Positions 62,664-64,000 of a stretch of DNA of 64,000 bases are shown here, piece after piece. The notes beneath the pieces were generated by a model. The model saw only the letters and a list, made by a program, of their open reading frames with translations, did not search any database and was not told the DNA's origin. Numbering within the stretch: position 1 is the stretch's first letter; every line of letters starts with the position of its first letter. The translations under genes and the position numbers were made by a program. The stretch is from Patella vulgata (Eukaryota; Mollusca; Gastropoda; Patellidae), in contig NC_065882.2 in assembly GCF_932274485.2 (NCBI RefSeq), positions 14,181,390 to 14,245,389 of the forward strand, given 5' to 3'.

Positions 62664-63480
62664 GTAAGTGTTTTAAAACTGCTATGAAAAGTCCCACCAA
62701 CCGAGCTTATGAACACGTTGATACGCCATGCAGGGACATTTTGTCCGGACCACGGTGTTTCTGGCTACCCTTCGTCGATTTCTCAACCAAGGCATTCGGT
62801 TCTTCGAGTTACATTAAAACTACAAAATATCGCGGAATGGTCTCGTACAAAACCAGGATTGAACAGTGTCTAATTGTGGTTCCTACATTACGACACTACC
62901 TGTCCAAAACACATAAACTTTTCTTGACGAAATAAGCAGAAAACAAAGTCACAAAATAAACGGAATTTCTAGATGAATACGGAATTGTCAGTAATTAGAG
63001 AACAGTTCACGACGCAGCTATGGGGGCAAAAATTGCGCTAACATTAATACATATTCATTTACAATACATGGGTTAAGATTTGAAAATGTCAGACAAGCGG
63101 TATTGGCATGGGATTGAAATATGCACCTACGTTAACTTGCATTTAAGAACGTTCACAAGGTGCACATTCTGCGAAATTAATCAGAATAACACTTGCTTGA
63201 CCCCCCGGCTATAAGTTTATGCACACACCTGAAGATATGTATTCCAGGTATTTGTAATCAGACCATTCTATATTTCGCTCTCAACTGAATACACCTGTTG
63301 AAACAATTATCATAGATCGAAGTCACAAATGTTAAGAGAAATCGATCGCAATCATACCGAGAATGCCATACGCAATAAGGTATCTTGTATTTCCAGGTAA
63401 ACATTTAAATTGTAAGAAAATGAAATCATTGTTCTATGATTGGTATCTCTGAGATAATTGGGATTCCGACATGTACAAAA
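62664..63480 (+). other. Intron after exon k; decayed SINE-B piece
   Basis: gatacgccatgcagggacat and ttttgtccggaccacggtgt (about 62720-62800) look like an old minus-strand SINE-B. Nothing else recognised. Confidence 0.4.
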
Positions 63481-63688
63481 TGTTTACGTCCAAATCAACA
63501 GCAATCGATGGAATGCTGAAGATATTGTAGCTTATCAAGTCACTGTGGCTCAGTTAAGCCTAGCCCACAACCCGCCGTACTTGCGGTGGTTGGGGGGGGG
63601 GGTTAGAAAACTCGTGCGTGAGACTTACGCGTCACTTGCGTGTGCAAGCCAAAATGGTAGGTCGCTAATAGCGGGTGTGTTTATTTCC

Positions 63689-63833
63689 TAATTTCTACTT
63701 TTCGAGTTGCATTTTGACTTGGTATGCGTGTTGGCGCCATATTACTAACATCAATAAATACAAAAACATGACTAAGTCGAAAGTCGACAAGACGGTATAC
63801 AAGCCAAAATGCAAGTCGAAAATTAGAAATTAG
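63689..63833. repeat. Long inverted repeat, arms 38 bp
   Basis: Left arm 63689-63727 (cctaatttctacttttcgag...) pairs with right arm 63796-63833 (...gtcgaaaattagaaattagg) with about four mismatches; loop about 68 bp. A third arm-like copy lies at 63873-63911, and ttctacttttcgactttt / gccgaaaagtagaaatt forms another hairpin at 63940-63996. Confidence 0.8.
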
Positions 63834-64000
63834 GAAAAAAACGAGGTGCGCTATTATCGCGGTGTGATATTTCTTAATTTCCTATTTTCAGGTTGATTTT
63901 GGCTTGTATAGCGTGATGTCGCCTCACATTTTGTCGTAACTTCTACTTTTCGACTTTTCGACTTTCGCGTTCTGAAGAGCCGAAAAGTAGAAATTATGAT

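Noticed and set aside
1-64000. LTR retroelements or other virus-derived elements
   Set aside because: I looked for long terminal repeats and for protease, polymerase and capsid-like frames and saw none that could be supported.

Overview
The window looks like AT-rich, intron-rich nuclear DNA of an animal, probably a lophotrochozoan and most likely a mollusc. The phylum is an inference from the type of repeats and from the ADAMTS-like gene; no marker in the window proves it. There is no bacterial gene organisation, rRNA gene, CRISPR array or recognisable LTR element.

One host gene spans the window on the + strand. I can place 11 coding exons (1309-1424, 3604-3679, 4194-4296, 6098-6228, 45425-45632, 52101-52273, 52936-53656, 55694-55823, 58286-58490, 59476-59646, 62490-62663). 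Their splice phases agree at every junction, and together they give 736 open codons. The product is the middle of a secreted ADAMTS-like matrix protein: TSR1, ADAMTS cysteine-rich region, spacer, a long His/Lys-rich linker, TSR2 to TSR5 and the start of TSR6. The later TSRs read most like ADAMTSL4 and ADAMTSL6/THSD4. No signal peptide, metalloprotease, PLAC domain, promoter or polyA site of this gene is visible, so both ends lie outside the window.

The rest is intron, mainly one 39.2 kb intron (6229-45424), filled with repeats. Two tRNA-headed SINE families dominate. SINE-A ends in (CT)n. SINE-B has a head like GCCACGGTGGCTCAGTGAGT and ends near GTTAAACCCCATTTCATTT. There are also: a Tc1 transposon (32136-33622) with one apparent frameshift, and a shorter Tc1 relic (209-874); a mariner fragment; MITEs with 9-bp, 8-bp, TTAA and TA target duplications; possible Helitron and LINE scraps; and about fifteen tandem arrays with units from 20 to about 220 bp.

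The most interesting points are these. Two short tandem duplications each copy the 3' end of an exon with its donor site, and one creates a potential in-frame 27-nt microexon. A diverged satellite at 18.0-19.2 kb carries the end of SINE-B in its unit. SINE-A/SINE-B chimeras occur. A piece of SINE-A may supply the branch point of one exon. TTAA elements have inserted cleanly inside a SINE and between duplicated segments.
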